Shown in pieces: positions 27,572 through 36,617 of a DNA stretch of 64,000 bases. The notes below the pieces were generated by a model. The model was not told where the DNA came from. It was given only the letters and a program-made list of their open reading frames with translations, and did no database searches. The stretch spans positions 132,115 to 196,114 of the forward strand of contig NZ_FRBC01000001.1 of assembly GCF_900142515.1 (NCBI RefSeq). Reading direction: 5' to 3'. The translations under genes were made by a program, and so were the position numbers. Source of the DNA: Pseudoselenomonas ruminantium. GTDB lineage: Bacteria > Bacillota > Negativicutes > Selenomonadales > Selenomonadaceae. The stretch's first letter is position 1. The number at the start of each line of letters is the position of its first letter.

Positions 27572-30500
27572 ATGAATTCTTTATTTGCTGCACTCAGCAG
27601 CAATGCCGGGGTCAAGAAACTGCAGGCCTGTATGCAGGCCGCGCCCCAGGAAACATTGGTATATGGCCTATCAAACTCCCAAAAACATGCAATTCTGGCT
27701 TCGGCTTATGAACGGGCACCCCAACCATTGGTGATTATCGTTCATAGTACAGAGGCCTTGCAGGATTGGCGGGAGGATTTGTTGTCTCTGTTGCCGGGAA
27801 CCGAAATCCTCGAATTGCCGGAACTCGATATGATGACCGTGCAGGCCCAGGCCCGCAGTATGGAGCGTTCCGCCCGCCGCATGGACGTGATGGTGCGGCT
27901 CTCACGCAAAGACCCGGTCATTGTGTTGGCCAAGGCAACGGCTGCGGTGCAGAAGGGCATCAGCCGGCAGGATTTTGCCCGGCTCAGTGTCAGCATCAGC
28001 ATCGGTGAGGAAATCGCCTTAGAGAAGATATTGCAGCGCTTGGTGCAGCTTGGCTATGAACATGCCGATGAAGTCGAGCGCATCGGCCAGTTCAGCGCCC
28101 GGGGCGGCATCGTGGATGTCTATCCCATCAATGGCGAGAACCCCGTGCGCATCGAATTCTTTGGGGATGAGATCGACTCCCTGCGGGAATTCGATTTAGA
28201 CAGCAAGCGTTCCCTGAAGAACATCAACAGTGCGACCATCATGCCACTGGCGCAGACGGACAGTTCCGGGCAGGCCGAAGTCTTCCTGTCCTTTCTCGAG
28301 GGCAAGGGCACGGTGCTCTTTGATGAGCCCACGCGCCTGCGGGAACAGATGCGCACCATGGTGCGGGAAAATCCTGATATCAAAGGCAAGGTCTTTTCCT
28401 GGGAAAACCTGCAGGCTTCAGCCCGGGAAAACCGTGTGCTCTATACGGCCATGCTGCTGCAGCAGGTGCATGGCGCAGACGCTGCGCAGACCATCAGCTT
28501 TACGGCACCCAATGTGGCCAGCTTCCAGCGGCAGATGGACTTGCTCATGGACGAGATCAGCCGCTGGCTGGCGCAGAAACAGCACATCCTGATCTTGCTG
28601 TCTGAGAAGAGCAAGGCCGATTCCCTGCGTGAACTTTTGGCTCGTCATCGTTACCCTTCCCTCGTGATTGAGGAAGGGGCAGAACTTCGGTCAGACTGCG
28701 TCAATATCCAGGTTGGTCGCCTGATCAACGGTTTTGAGATGGCCGCTGCCAGCCTGGTGGTCGTGACGGAGAAGGATATCTTCGGGCATGCGAAAAGGCG
28801 GGCCATCCGCAAGGAAAGCAAGGGCGAGAAGCTCTCCCATTTCCGGGATATCAAGCCCGGGGATTATGTCGTGCATGCCGGTCACGGTATCGGCAAGTAC
28901 ATCGGTGTGGAAACCCTCGAAGTTGGCGGCATCCATAAGGATTACCTGCATATCAAATACGGCGGGGATGACAAGCTCTATGTGCCGACTGAGCAGGTCA
29001 ATCTCCTGCAGAAATATATCGGTGCCGAAGGGGAAGTGCCCCGTTTGCACCGCATGGGTGGTACGGAATGGGTCAAGGCCAAGGCCCGGGCCAAGAAGTC
29101 CGTCGAGGATATTGCCAAACAGCTGATTGAGATCTATGCCAAGCGGCGTCAGGCGAAGGGCTTTGCCTTTGCACCGGATGACAGCAGCCAGCATGATTTT
29201 GAAGATGCTTTCCCCTATCAGGAAACGGATGATCAGCTCAAGGCCATTGCGGAAATCAAGGAAGATATGGAGAAGGAAAAGCCCATGGACCGCCTGCTCT
29301 GCGGGGATGTGGGCTTTGGCAAGACGGAAGTAGCCATCCGGGCTGCCTATAAGGCCGCCATGGACGGCAAGCAGGTAGCGGTGCTGGTGCCGACGACAGT
29401 CCTGGCCCAGCAGCATTTCCAGACCTTCAATGCCCGTTTTATGGAATTTGCGCCCAAGGTAGATGTCATCTGCCGTTTCCGTACCCTGAAGGAACAGAAG
29501 CAGACCATTGAGAAAGTCAGGCTGGGGCAGGTGGATATCCTGATCGGCACCCATGCCATCCTCAATCAGAACAAGGTGCAGTTCAAGAATCTGGGGCTGT
29601 TGATTGTGGACGAGGAACAGCGTTTTGGCGTCAAGCAGAAGGATAAGATCCGCAAGCTGGCCGCAGGCATTGACGTACTGACGCTCTCGGCTACGCCGAT
29701 TCCCCGCACCCTGCATATGTCCCTGGTGGGAGCGCGGGATATGAGCATCATTGAGACGCCGCCAGCGGACCGTTTCCCGGTGCAGACCTATGTGGTAGAG
29801 GACAATGATGCGATTATCGCCGGTGCTATCAAGCGTGAGCTGAAGCGCGGTGGTCAGGTCTACTTTGTCTATAACCGCGTCGATACCATTGACCGCATGC
29901 GGGAAAAACTGGAATCGCTCGTGCCCGATGCCCGTATCCAGACTGCGCATGGCCAGATGCCGGAGTCTTTGCTGGAGCGTGTGATGATGGATTTCTACGA
30001 AGGGGAATACGATATCCTCTTAGCTACCAGTATTGTAGAGAACGGCCTCGATGTGGCCAATGCCAATACCATCATTGTCTATAATGCCGATCATTTCGGC
30101 CTGTCCCAGCTCTATCAGATGCGGGGCCGCGTAGGCCGTTCCCATCATATGGCCTTTGCCTACTTCGTCTATCAGGCGGATAAAATCCTGACGGAGACGG
30201 CAGAGAAGCGTCTGCAGGCCATGAAGGAATTTGCCGAACTTGGAGCTGGCTTCAAGATAGCCATGCGGGATCTGGAAATCCGCGGCGCAGGCAATCTCTT
30301 AGGCTCCCAGCAGCATGGGCATATCGCCAGCGTCGGTTTCGAGATGTACTGCAAGCTGCTTGAAGAGGCTGTGGACAGGTTGCAGCATGGCGAAAAAGAA
30401 GTGGTGGAGGTTCAGCCAGACCCGATCATCGATTTGCAGGTGGAAGCTTATATTGATGGGGACTATGTCAGCGATGCCATGCATAAGATTGAGATATATC

Positions 30501-30925
30501 AGCGCATTGCCGCTATCCGCAGCAATGAGGAAATCCGCGCTTTGCTCGATGAGCTCATTGACCGCTTCGGTGAACCCAGCCAGTCGGTCATGAACCTTTT
30601 GGAGGTAGCCCGCATCAAGAACTATGCCCGCGAGCTGAAGATCCGCACCATTGCAGAACTGCCCAAGGCACTGGATATCTATATCCTGCCCGGCCATCGC
30701 CTGCCCGCCAAGGGGCTGATTGCTGTCGATAAAGTATTGGGCCGCAGCATGCGTTCCCTGCCCGGAAAAAACGGTTATCGCTTTGCCTTGCAGGACAGCC
30801 AGAAAAAGAATATCACCAATTTCGTGCTGCGGCTTTTGCTGCTGGCCAGAGGTGAAGAAGAGGCGGCAATGCAGACGAGTGAACCGGTGACGAAAAAAAT
30901 AACGAAAGCGAAAGTGAAGAAATAA
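27572..30925 (+). CDS. mfd: Transcription-repair coupling factor
   Basis: Mfd is an SF2 translocase that removes RNA polymerase stalled at lesions and recruits UvrA. The 1117-residue protein has the UvrB-like N-terminal modules, a CarD/RID RNA-polymerase-interaction domain starting near [21 protein letters not shown], and RecG-like helicase lobes. The Walker A GDVGFGKT is at 578-585 and the DEEQ box at 680-683. The C-terminal TRCF domain follows. The start ATG 27572 follows GAGGTG; an in-frame GTG at 27566 overlaps that box. The gene heads a long run of same-strand housekeeping genes, as in Bacillus. Confidence 0.97.
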   Translation: MNSLFAALSSNAGVKKLQACMQAAPQETLVYGLSNSQKHAILASAYERAPQPLVIIVHSTEALQDWREDLLSLLPGTEILELPELDMMTVQAQARSMERSARRMDVMVRLSRKDPVIVLAKATAAVQKGISRQDFARLSVSISIGEEIALEKILQRLVQLGYEHADEVERIGQFSARGGIVDVYPINGENPVRIEFFGDEIDSLREFDLDSKRSLKNINSATIMPLAQTDSSGQAEVFLSFLEGKGTVLFDEPTRLREQMRTMVRENPDIKGKVFSWENLQASARENRVLYTAMLLQQVHGADAAQTISFTAPNVASFQRQMDLLMDEISRWLAQKQHILILLSEKSKADSLRELLARHRYPSLVIEEGAELRSDCVNIQVGRLINGFEMAAASLVVVTEKDIFGHAKRRAIRKESKGEKLSHFRDIKPGDYVVHAGHGIGKYIGVETLEVGGIHKDYLHIKYGGDDKLYVPTEQVNLLQKYIGAEGEVPRLHRMGGTEWVKAKARAKKSVEDIAKQLIEIYAKRRQAKGFAFAPDDSSQHDFEDAFPYQETDDQLKAIAEIKEDMEKEKPMDRLLCGDVGFGKTEVAIRAAYKAAMDGKQVAVLVPTTVLAQQHFQTFNARFMEFAPKVDVICRFRTLKEQKQTIEKVRLGQVDILIGTHAILNQNKVQFKNLGLLIVDEEQRFGVKQKDKIRKLAAGIDVLTLSATPIPRTLHMSLVGARDMSIIETPPADRFPVQTYVVEDNDAIIAGAIKRELKRGGQVYFVYNRVDTIDRMREKLESLVPDARIQTAHGQMPESLLERVMMDFYEGEYDILLATSIVENGLDVANANTIIVYNADHFGLSQLYQMRGRVGRSHHMAFAYFVYQADKILTETAEKRLQAMKEFAELGAGFKIAMRDLEIRGAGNLLGSQQHGHIASVGFEMYCKLLEEAVDRLQHGEKEVVEVQPDPIIDLQVEAYIDGDYVSDAMHKIEIYQRIAAIRSNEEIRALLDELIDRFGEPSQSVMNLLEVARIKNYARELKIRTIAELPKALDIYILPGHRLPAKGLIAVDKVLGRSMRSLPGKNGYRFALQDSQKKNITNFVLRLLLLARGEEEAAMQTSEPVTKKITKAKVKK

Positions 30926-30926
30926 T

Positions 30927-31616
30927 ATGGCAAAGATTACAGTAGTTGGCTTAGGCCCCGGCCATGCCGGCCTGATTACCCGGGAAAGCTGGGCACTGAT
31001 GGAGCAGGCAGAGCATCTGATCCTGCGCACGAAAATCCACCCCACGGTAGCGGCACTGGACGAAGCTGGCATCCAATATACAACGTATGATGGCTTCTAT
31101 GAAGAAGCGGCAGATTTTGAGACACTCTATCGCAGCATCGCCGCTGACCTGCTGAAGAAGGCAGAGGCCTGGGGCGAACTGGTCTATGTGGTGCCGGGCA
31201 GTCCTCTGGTGGCTGAGCGTACCGTGGTATTGCTGCGGGATATGGCTAAGGGGACAGATGTGGCGGTGGATATCCGTCCGGGCATGAGTTTTGTTGAGGT
31301 CATGTATACCCGTCTGGGCATCGACCCGGTAGAAGGCCTGACCATCCTCGATGCCTTGGATATCGAAACATTGAACGAGACGCCGGCACAGTCGCTGATC
31401 ATCACGCAGGTCTACAGCCAGCCCATCGCTTCCGATGCGAAACTCATGCTGATGGAACTCTATCCGGATGAATATGAGATCACCTACATCCATGATCTGG
31501 CGATGGAGGATGAGTCCATCCGGCAGATCCCGCTATACGAGCTCGATCGGCAGCCGGATCTTGACCATCTGACCAGCCTTTATATCCGGCCCGTTCAGGC
31601 AAATAAAGCGGAATAA
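30927..31616 (+). CDS. YabN-type tetrapyrrole-methylase domain protein lacking the MazG domain
   Basis: The 229-residue protein equals the N-terminal half of Bacillus YabN. It shows the SAM-binding methylase opening ITVVGLGPGHAGLIT and the blocks VYVVPGSPLVAERTV, SFVEVMYTRLGIDPVEG and SLIITQVYSQPIASDAKLML. Normal YabN proteins continue with a MazG nucleotide pyrophosphohydrolase domain, for a total near 480 residues. Here the ORF stops after IRPVQANKAE and no MazG sequence follows before the HIT gene. The start overlaps the mfd end almost exactly (1 nt gap), so translation is coupled. The substrate of the methylase domain in this family is not established. Confidence 0.82.
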   Translation: MAKITVVGLGPGHAGLITRESWALMEQAEHLILRTKIHPTVAALDEAGIQYTTYDGFYEEAADFETLYRSIAADLLKKAEAWGELVYVVPGSPLVAERTVVLLRDMAKGTDVAVDIRPGMSFVEVMYTRLGIDPVEGLTILDALDIETLNETPAQSLIITQVYSQPIASDAKLMLMELYPDEYEITYIHDLAMEDESIRQIPLYELDRQPDLDHLTSLYIRPVQANKAE

Positions 31617-31691
31617 ATTTTTTTGAAAGCAGGTATTTCAACATTTTTGTTGAATTTATACTATATGTGATTTGCAAAGGGGGTGTAAATG

Positions 31692-32039
31692 ATGGCAGAT
31701 TGTATTTTTTGCAAGATAGCAAATAAGGAAATCCCTTCCACGGTGGTTTACGAGGATGAGCAGGTTGTGGCCTTCAAGGATTTGGAACCGCAGGCGCCGG
31801 TGCATGTGCTGGTGATTCCCAAGAAGCATGTGGCAAGCGTAGCGGAACTCAAACAGGAAGACAAGGAACTGGCCGCTCATATCCTGGTGGATGTGATTCC
31901 GCAGCTGGCCCGTGAACTTGGCGTAGCTGAAAAGGGCTTCCGCGTTGTCGCCAATACCGGCGATGAAGGCGGCCAGACGGTCAAGCATCTGCATTTCCAT
32001 CTCTTAGGCGGTCGCTCCATGCAATGGCCTCCCGGCTAA
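31692..32039 (+). CDS. HIT-family nucleotide hydrolase/transferase
   Basis: This 115-residue histidine-triad protein of the Hint branch has an N-terminal CIFCKIANKEIPS zinc-type motif and a C-terminal HLHFHLLGGR triad. It is predicted to hydrolyse purine nucleoside phosphoramidates or related AMP conjugates in the cytosol. ATG 31692 has better distance from the AAAGGGGGTG box than the adjacent ATG 31689. It lies between the YabN-like gene and rpsU. Confidence 0.92.
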   Translation: MADCIFCKIANKEIPSTVVYEDEQVVAFKDLEPQAPVHVLVIPKKHVASVAELKQEDKELAAHILVDVIPQLARELGVAEKGFRVVANTGDEGGQTVKHLHFHLLGGRSMQWPPG

Positions 32040-32070
32040 GTCCAGAGCATTGATTTGTGCGAAGTTTGTG

Positions 32071-32100
32071 TTGACATGGGCGTTATTGTTATTGTATAAT
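32071..32100 (+). promoter_or_regulatory. Promoter of rpsU
   Basis: Consensus TTGACA (32071-32076) and TATAAT (32095-32100) are 18 nt apart, with the rpsU start 60 nt downstream. This fits a strong constitutive ribosomal-protein promoter. Confidence 0.85.
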
Positions 32101-32159
32101 AGCGTGGTGTAGTTTTGAAAACACAAACTCCCAAGTTAAGTGGAGGGGGGGAAAAATAG

Positions 32160-32339
32160 ATGGCAAACGAAATCAAAGTTGGTAAAAATGAATCAATCGA
32201 TAGTGCTCTCCGCCGCTTCAAGCGCATGTCCCAGAAAGCTGGTACGCTGGCTGAAGTGAGAAAACGTGAACATTACGAGAAACCGAGCGTTCGCCGCAAG
32301 AAGAAATCTGAGGCAGCTCGTAAGCGCAAGTTCAGATAA
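32160..32339 (+). CDS. rpsU: 30S ribosomal protein S21
   Basis: S21 is a small basic protein of the 30S subunit near the anti-Shine-Dalgarno region. The 59-residue product reads [20 protein letters not shown] onward, with [20 protein letters not shown] near the C-terminus, and matches S21 over its whole length. GGAGGGGGGG (32142-32151) precedes the ATG by 8 nt. It has its own strong promoter and a terminator, and is followed by yqeY as in Bacillus. Confidence 0.97.
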   Translation: MANEIKVGKNESIDSALRRFKRMSQKAGTLAEVRKREHYEKPSVRRKKKSEAARKRKFR

Positions 32340-32348
32340 TTTGCGCGG

Positions 32349-32385
32349 GACACCTGCAGATCGCAAGATTTTCAGGTGTCTTTTT
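32349..32385 (+). terminator. Rho-independent terminator after rpsU
   Basis: GACACCTG (32349-32356) pairs with CAGGTGTC (32373-32380) and is followed by TTTTT. It may attenuate read-through into yqeY. Confidence 0.8.
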
Positions 32386-32415
32386 GCTATGCGCATATAG
32401 GAAAGGAAGATGGAT

Positions 32416-32862
32416 ATGTCATTGAAAGAACAGCTTACCGCTGATATGAAAGAAGCCATGAAGAACAAGGAAAAGGAGCGCCTGGCCGTAATCCGCATGG
32501 TACGTGGTGCTATCCGCCAGCAGGAAATCGACGGTCAGAAGGAACTCGGTGAAGAAGACGTCATTGCCGTAATCAGCAAGGAAGTCAAGATGCGCCGCGA
32601 TTCCATCGAGGAATTCCAGAAGGGCGGCCGTGAGGACCTCGTGGCAAAAACGCAGGCTGAGATCGATGTGCTCATGCCGTATCTGCCGGCCCAGCTTTCC
32701 GAAGACGAAGTGCGCGAACTGGTCAAGGCTGCTGTGGAGCAGACCGGTGCTGCCAGCCCGAAAGATATGGGCAAGGTTATGGGGGTACTCATGCCTAAGG
32801 TCAAAGGCCGTGCTGATGGCAAGATGGTCAACAATATCGTTAAGAGCTTTTTGCAGAACTGA
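32416..32862 (+). CDS. yqeY: GatB/YqeY domain protein
   Basis: This 148-residue YqeY family protein resembles the C-terminal tRNA-contacting tail domain of GatB. It includes MKNKEKERLAVIRMVRGAIR, VISKEVKMRRDSIEEFQKGGRE and the C-terminal MGVLMPKVKGRADGKMVNNI. Its exact role is not settled; tRNA binding is assumed from homology. ATG 32416 is 8 nt from the AAAGGA box, whereas ATG 32410 would be only 2 nt away. The pairing with rpsU is conserved in Firmicutes. Confidence 0.93.
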   Translation: MSLKEQLTADMKEAMKNKEKERLAVIRMVRGAIRQQEIDGQKELGEEDVIAVISKEVKMRRDSIEEFQKGGREDLVAKTQAEIDVLMPYLPAQLSEDEVRELVKAAVEQTGAASPKDMGKVMGVLMPKVKGRADGKMVNNIVKSFLQN

Positions 32863-32874
32863 TATATGATAGGT

Positions 32875-32956
32875 GCCCGAGGGGGCTGGTAATATTTTTC
32901 CTTCGCTTGGACAAGCTTGCCAAACGCTACGGAAAACATCACCAGCCCCCTTGGGC
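32875..32956. repeat. Compact nested inverted repeat after yqeY
   Basis: The outer arm GCCCGAGGGGGCTGGT (32875-32890) pairs with 32941-32956 with one mismatch. The inner arm TTTTCC..CGCTTGG (32896-32910) pairs with CCAAACG..GGAAAA (32920-32936). The loop is centred on the palindrome CAAGCTTG. It resembles a shortened version of the nested hairpins at 21717 and 26212 but lacks their apex motif. It could act as a terminator between yqeY and nfeD. Confidence 0.7.
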
Positions 32957-33034
32957 TTAATGCGTTGTTATTGCTGATGCAGGGCAGGATTTTTATGGTT
33001 GATTGTGGAAATAAATAGCCAAGGGGGTGAGTTT

Positions 33035-33667
33035 ATGGATGCGGTGATTGATATGCCGGTATTGCAGATGCTTTTGCTGGTCATCATGTTTCTGGCCATC
33101 ATGGTGGAGATAAAGACTGGCGGCATGGGTGCGGGCATTTTGTTAGGGCTGGTGGCTGCCGGTGTATTTTGGGGCAGCCAGTACGTGAAGGGATTGGTGT
33201 CGCTTTATCAGATTGCCATATTTATGGGCGGTCTCATCTGTATTATCGTGGAAATGCTCTTGCCGACCGTGGGCCTTTTGGCCGGCCTGGGCGTGGCGGC
33301 CATGCTCTATAGCGTGGTACTGGCCATGGGCGGCGATATCCATGCCCTCTATGCCATGCTGATGTCCTTCGTTGCGGCAATCGTGATCTTCGCCTTGATT
33401 GTGAAGCGGCTGCCGTCGAGCAAGCTTTGGAATAAGGTGGTGCTCAAGGATGAAAGCCGTTCCGAAAGAGGTTTTGTCAGTGCAATGCCACGGCCGGAGC
33501 TCCTGGGAGCGACTGGAGAAGTGCTGACAGAGTTGCGGCCTTCGGGGAGTGTAAGGCTTAATGGCAAGCCAGTGGATGTGGTTTCCGAGGGGGCGTTCGT
33601 GCCCAAAGGCTCGCAAGTTCAGGTCGTTGATGTACAAGGTAATAGAGTTGTGGTTCGGCAAGTATGA
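33035..33667 (+). CDS. NfeD-family membrane protein
   Basis: This 210-residue short-type NfeD has four or five hydrophobic segments in residues 5-125 and a C-terminal OB-fold domain (about 150-210; LLGATGEVLTELRPSGSVRLNGK-like region and VPKGSQVQVVDVQGNRVVVRQV). NfeD proteins act with flotillin-like proteins such as FloA, whose gene follows. I use ATG 33035 after AAGGGGGTGA. The usual tight nfeD-floA coupling is broken here by 242 bp containing a multi-hairpin repeat. Confidence 0.88.
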   Translation: MDAVIDMPVLQMLLLVIMFLAIMVEIKTGGMGAGILLGLVAAGVFWGSQYVKGLVSLYQIAIFMGGLICIIVEMLLPTVGLLAGLGVAAMLYSVVLAMGGDIHALYAMLMSFVAAIVIFALIVKRLPSSKLWNKVVLKDESRSERGFVSAMPRPELLGATGEVLTELRPSGSVRLNGKPVDVVSEGAFVPKGSQVQVVDVQGNRVVVRQV

Positions 33668-33672
33668 TTAGT

Positions 33673-33857
33673 GTACTTTTCTTTGGCGCAAAGAAAAGTA
33701 CCAAAAGAAAACTCGGCCTGAAATCCCATCACGGGATTTACGGCCGACAACGCTCATCCTTGAGCGCTGGGCAACGATATACCTTTATGGATTCGATGCG
33801 GGACGAAAAGCCTTCCCTTGAGAGGACGGCGAAGCGGCGGGAGTCCAGTGGACTCCC
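33673..33857. repeat. Multi-hairpin intergenic repeat between nfeD and floA
   Basis: Four hairpins occur in series. GTACTTTTCTTT/AAAGAAAAGTAC (33673-33701) is a perfect 12-bp stem. CGGCC..AAATCCC/GGGATTT..GGCCG spans 33714-33746. CGCTCA/TGAGCG is at 33751-33766, and GGGAGTCC/GGACTCCC at 33839-33857. A further GCGC-rich palindrome lies near 33868-33879. A 73-codon reading frame crosses it but has low-complexity basic sequence and no family match that I recognise, so I treat it as non-coding. Confidence 0.7.
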
Positions 33858-33909
33858 CGGGAGTGGGCGCGAAGCGCTCGGATGAGGTGTTTAAGGAGGT
33901 TTTGCATTT

Positions 33910-34911
33910 ATGAGTGGTTTGATTGGAACAGGTTTTTTGTTAGTCCTTATCATTGCTTTTATCATGGTATTCCTGCATTTCGTGCCGATTGGTTTGTGGA
34001 TTTCAGCGCTGGCGGCCAATGTCAGAGTCGGTATCATGACTTTGGTTGGTATGCGGATGCGGCGGGTGCCGCCTAATAAGATCATCCTGCCTTTGATCAA
34101 GGCGAATAAGGCTGGTCTTGATGTGGCGGTCAATCAGCTGGAGGCTCATTATCTGGCGGGCGGCAATGTGGATAAGGTCGTGGATGCCCTTATCGCAGCA
34201 CATCGGGCACAGATCCCTCTGCCCTTCGAGCGGTCGGCAGCCATTGACCTGGCTGGGCGTGATGTGCTCGAAGCCGTGCAGATGAGCGTCAATCCGAAGG
34301 TCATCGAGACGCCGGTAGTTTCGGCGGTGGCCAAGAATGGTATCGAGCTCAAGATCAAGGCGCGTGTTACGGTGCGGGCCAATATCGACCGTCTGGTCGG
34401 TGGTGCCGGCGAACCCACGATCATCGCCCGTGTCGGTGAAGGTATCGTCACGACGGTTGGTTCCTCGGAAAGTCATAATGATGTGCTGGCTAACCCCGAT
34501 GACATCTCCAAGACGGTGCTGGGCAAGGGGCTTGATGCCGGAACAGCTTTTGAGATCCTTTCCATTGATATCGCCGATGTGGACGTGGGCCGCAATATCG
34601 GTGCGGAACTGCAGACCGACCAGGCCGAAGCCGATAAGCGCATCGCCCAGGCCAAAGCCGAGGAGCGCCGTGCCATGGCTGTGGCCAAGGAACAGGAAAT
34701 GAAGGCCTATACGCAGGAAATGGAAGCCAAGGTGGTAGAAGCACAGGCTGAAGTTCCTCATGCTATGGCTCAGGCCCTGCGCGAAGGCAAGCTTGGGGTT
34801 ATGGATTACTACAACCTCAACAATGTGCAGGCTGATACGGATATGCGCAACGCCATCAGTACGAGCAGTGGAGCCGGCAAATTGCAGGCTCCGCAGGCGC
34901 CCGTAAAATAA
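33910..34911 (+). CDS. floA: Flotillin-like protein FloA
   Basis: This 333-residue FloA (YqfA/UPF0365) is a membrane scaffold of functional membrane microdomains. It has an N-terminal membrane segment (about 5-27), an SPFH/PHB-type domain (about 60-230, with [30 protein letters not shown]) and an Ala/Glu-rich coiled coil (about 230-300). The C-terminal block [20 protein letters not shown] is family-specific. AAGGAGG precedes ATG 33910. Functional partnership with the upstream NfeD is expected from family knowledge. Confidence 0.95.
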   Translation: MSGLIGTGFLLVLIIAFIMVFLHFVPIGLWISALAANVRVGIMTLVGMRMRRVPPNKIILPLIKANKAGLDVAVNQLEAHYLAGGNVDKVVDALIAAHRAQIPLPFERSAAIDLAGRDVLEAVQMSVNPKVIETPVVSAVAKNGIELKIKARVTVRANIDRLVGGAGEPTIIARVGEGIVTTVGSSESHNDVLANPDDISKTVLGKGLDAGTAFEILSIDIADVDVGRNIGAELQTDQAEADKRIAQAKAEERRAMAVAKEQEMKAYTQEMEAKVVEAQAEVPHAMAQALREGKLGVMDYYNLNNVQADTDMRNAISTSSGAGKLQAPQAPVK

Positions 34912-34924
34912 GGGGGGGATTCCC

Positions 34925-35332
34925 ATGGATTCCTTTTGGGTGATCGTTCTCTTTATCCTCTTTGCGATTTTTTCGGATAAGAAGGGCCAGAAAAAGCCTG
35001 TGCCCAGGCGACGTGTCCCGGATCTGCCGCAGCGGCCCTTGCCGGATATTGTGCAGCCACGCCGGGAAAAGCTGGAGATTCCGGAACTGCGCGGTGCGCC
35101 GCCTCAGCCGAATGTGTTGACTGTGCCGCAGGTGCAGGCGCGCGATGCCATCCTGGCTGAGCAGCAGCGCTATCAGGAGATGATGCGCCGTAAGAAGCGG
35201 CAGGAACAGGCTGCTGTGTCGCAGTCAAAGACACCTGCAGCAGTGCCGCCTGCTATAGGACCTGATACCCTGCAGCAGGCTGTCATCTGGTCTGAAATCC
35301 TGGGTAAACCCCGCGCTTATCGAAAAAAATAG
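34925..35332 (+). CDS. Short membrane-anchored hypothetical protein downstream of floA
   Basis: I do not recognise a family. The 135-residue protein starts with one hydrophobic helix (about 4-16) followed by basic and Pro-rich sequence (KKPVPRRRVPDLPQRPLPD), a Gln/Arg-rich helical stretch (about 75-100) and a C-terminal motif LQQAVIWSEILGKPRAYRKK. The layout predicts an inner-membrane anchor with a cytosolic tail. The GGGGGG box before ATG 34925 and the 13-nt gap after floA suggest co-expression with the microdomain genes. Confidence 0.65.
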   Translation: MDSFWVIVLFILFAIFSDKKGQKKPVPRRRVPDLPQRPLPDIVQPRREKLEIPELRGAPPQPNVLTVPQVQARDAILAEQQRYQEMMRRKKRQEQAAVSQSKTPAAVPPAIGPDTLQQAVIWSEILGKPRAYRKK

Positions 35333-35431
35333 GGCCAAAACAGGCTCCGGCCTTTGTTTTTTCCCGAAAACCCTTGATTTTTCGCGGGTTTTCTGTTAAA
35401 TTCTCTTATAGCGGGGTGCAACCCCCAAAGG

Positions 35432-35449
35432 CCCGCGGCTAGCCGCGGG
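35432..35449. repeat. Perfect 18-bp palindrome upstream of the HU gene
   Basis: CCCGCGGCTAGCCGCGGG is fully self-complementary and lies 34 nt before the HU start, between an A/T-rich tract and the ribosome binding site. It could be an operator or a 5'-UTR hairpin; no regulator can be named. Confidence 0.55.
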
Positions 35450-35482
35450 AGTGCAATAATTTTCTTTAAGGAGGCTACGCTC

Positions 35483-35755
35483 ATGAATAAAACTGAATTG
35501 GTAGCTAATATCGCAGAAAAATCCGGTCTGACGAAAAAAGACGCTGAAAAGGCACTGGGTGCTTTCTTTGAAAGCGTGCAGCAGGCACTGATCGAAGGCG
35601 ACCGTGTACAGCTGATCGGCTTTGGCACTTTCGAAGTGAAAGAACGCGCTGCTCGTAAGGGCCGCAACCCGCAGACGGGCAAGGAAATCGAAATCCCGGC
35701 AGCAAAGAATCCGGTGTTCAAGGCTGGCAAGGCTTTGAAGGACGCTGTGAACTGA
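35483..35755 (+). CDS. hup: DNA-binding protein HU
   Basis: This 90-residue nucleoid protein of the HU/IHF family begins [20 protein letters not shown]. It has the DNA-clasping arm block [20 protein letters not shown] followed by GKEI, and ends [14 protein letters not shown]. It binds and bends DNA without strong sequence preference. AAGGAGG precedes the ATG by 8-9 nt. In many clostridia HU lies in the mfd-yabN-divIC neighbourhood, as here. Confidence 0.97.
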   Translation: MNKTELVANIAEKSGLTKKDAEKALGAFFESVQQALIEGDRVQLIGFGTFEVKERAARKGRNPQTGKEIEIPAAKNPVFKAGKALKDAVN

Positions 35756-35769
35756 TTGAGCTGATATAG

Positions 35770-35801
35770 GAGCTGTGAAAATTTTTTCACGGCTCTTTTT
35801 T
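35770..35801 (+). terminator. Rho-independent terminator after the HU gene
   Basis: GAGCTGTGAAA (35770-35780) pairs with TTTCACGGCTC and is followed by six T residues, ending just before the ribosome binding site of the next gene. Confidence 0.85.
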
Positions 35802-35819
35802 CATATGAAGGAGAAATTC

Positions 35820-36566
35820 ATGCAGGACAAAAGAATCTTGATTTCCGGCGGCACCTCCGGCATTGGACTGGCAACGGCTAAGCTGTTTGTGGCCGCAGGG
35901 GCAAAGGTAGCCCTGATGGGCAGGTCGGCTGATCGGGGACGGCAGGCGTTGGTGGAACTGGCTGCCGGTGAACAGGCTGTATTCGTGCCGGGCGATGTGA
36001 GCAGCTGGCAGGATTGCCAGCAGGTTGTGCAGCAGGTGTTGGATAGCTGGGGCGGCCTTGATGTGCTGGTCAATTCGGCGGGCATTTATGTAGAAGGTGC
36101 CTTGGAGGACATGACGGAAGCGCAGGTGGATCAGGTGCTGGACATCAATGTGAAGGGCACCTATTATCTGAGCCAGGCAGCCGTGCCTTATCTCAAGGAG
36201 TCCCGGGGCAATATCGTCAATGTGGCCTCGGATGCCGGGGTGCATGGCAATTACTATTGCAGCCTGTATTGTGCCAGCAAGGGGGCAGTCGTGATGTTTA
36301 CCCGGGCGCTGGCTTTGGAACTGGCGGGTTTTGGCGTGCGTGTCAATGCCATTGCGCCGGGGGATATCATGACACCGCTGACGGAAGCACAGCTGCAGGA
36401 GGCGCAGGACCCCGGACAGGCCTTGCGGGAGATGGTTTCGGTCTATCCTTTGGGGCGCATCGGTACGCCTGAAGAAGCGGCAGCGGCCATCAGATTTTTG
36501 GCATCTTCAGCAGCCGGTTTCATCACGGGGACAATTTTGCATGTTGATGGTGGTTTGACAGCTTGA
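35820..36566 (+). CDS. Short-chain dehydrogenase/reductase
   Basis: This 248-residue classical SDR has the NAD(P)-binding GGTSGIGLA motif near residue 10, the NSAG block (in place of NNAG), a catalytic Ser in VASDAG and the YCASK active-site Tyr/Lys. It ends ITGTILHVDGGLTA as in the FabG-like group. The substrate is unknown; a 3-oxoacyl-ACP or sugar/steroid-type alcohol are possibilities by family only. Start ATG 35820 follows AAGGAG with 6-nt spacing. The start of the next gene's leader is 20-50 nt downstream, so co-transcription with the glycosyltransferase is possible. Confidence 0.85.
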   Translation: MQDKRILISGGTSGIGLATAKLFVAAGAKVALMGRSADRGRQALVELAAGEQAVFVPGDVSSWQDCQQVVQQVLDSWGGLDVLVNSAGIYVEGALEDMTEAQVDQVLDINVKGTYYLSQAAVPYLKESRGNIVNVASDAGVHGNYYCSLYCASKGAVVMFTRALALELAGFGVRVNAIAPGDIMTPLTEAQLQEAQDPGQALREMVSVYPLGRIGTPEEAAAAIRFLASSAAGFITGTILHVDGGLTA

Positions 36567-36617
36567 ATTGTGTTACAATGAGCAGGTGTGAATTTCGTAG
36601 TGCAGGAGGTGTGGCTG

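Noticed and set aside
33664-33885. 73-codon frame between nfeD and floA
   Set aside because: It is the translation of a multi-hairpin repeat, basic and low in complexity, overlapping the nfeD stop and without a ribosome binding site.
36555-36579. TTGACA and TACAAT before the GT28 gene as a promoter
   Set aside because: Spacing is 13 nt, too short for a sigma-70 promoter.
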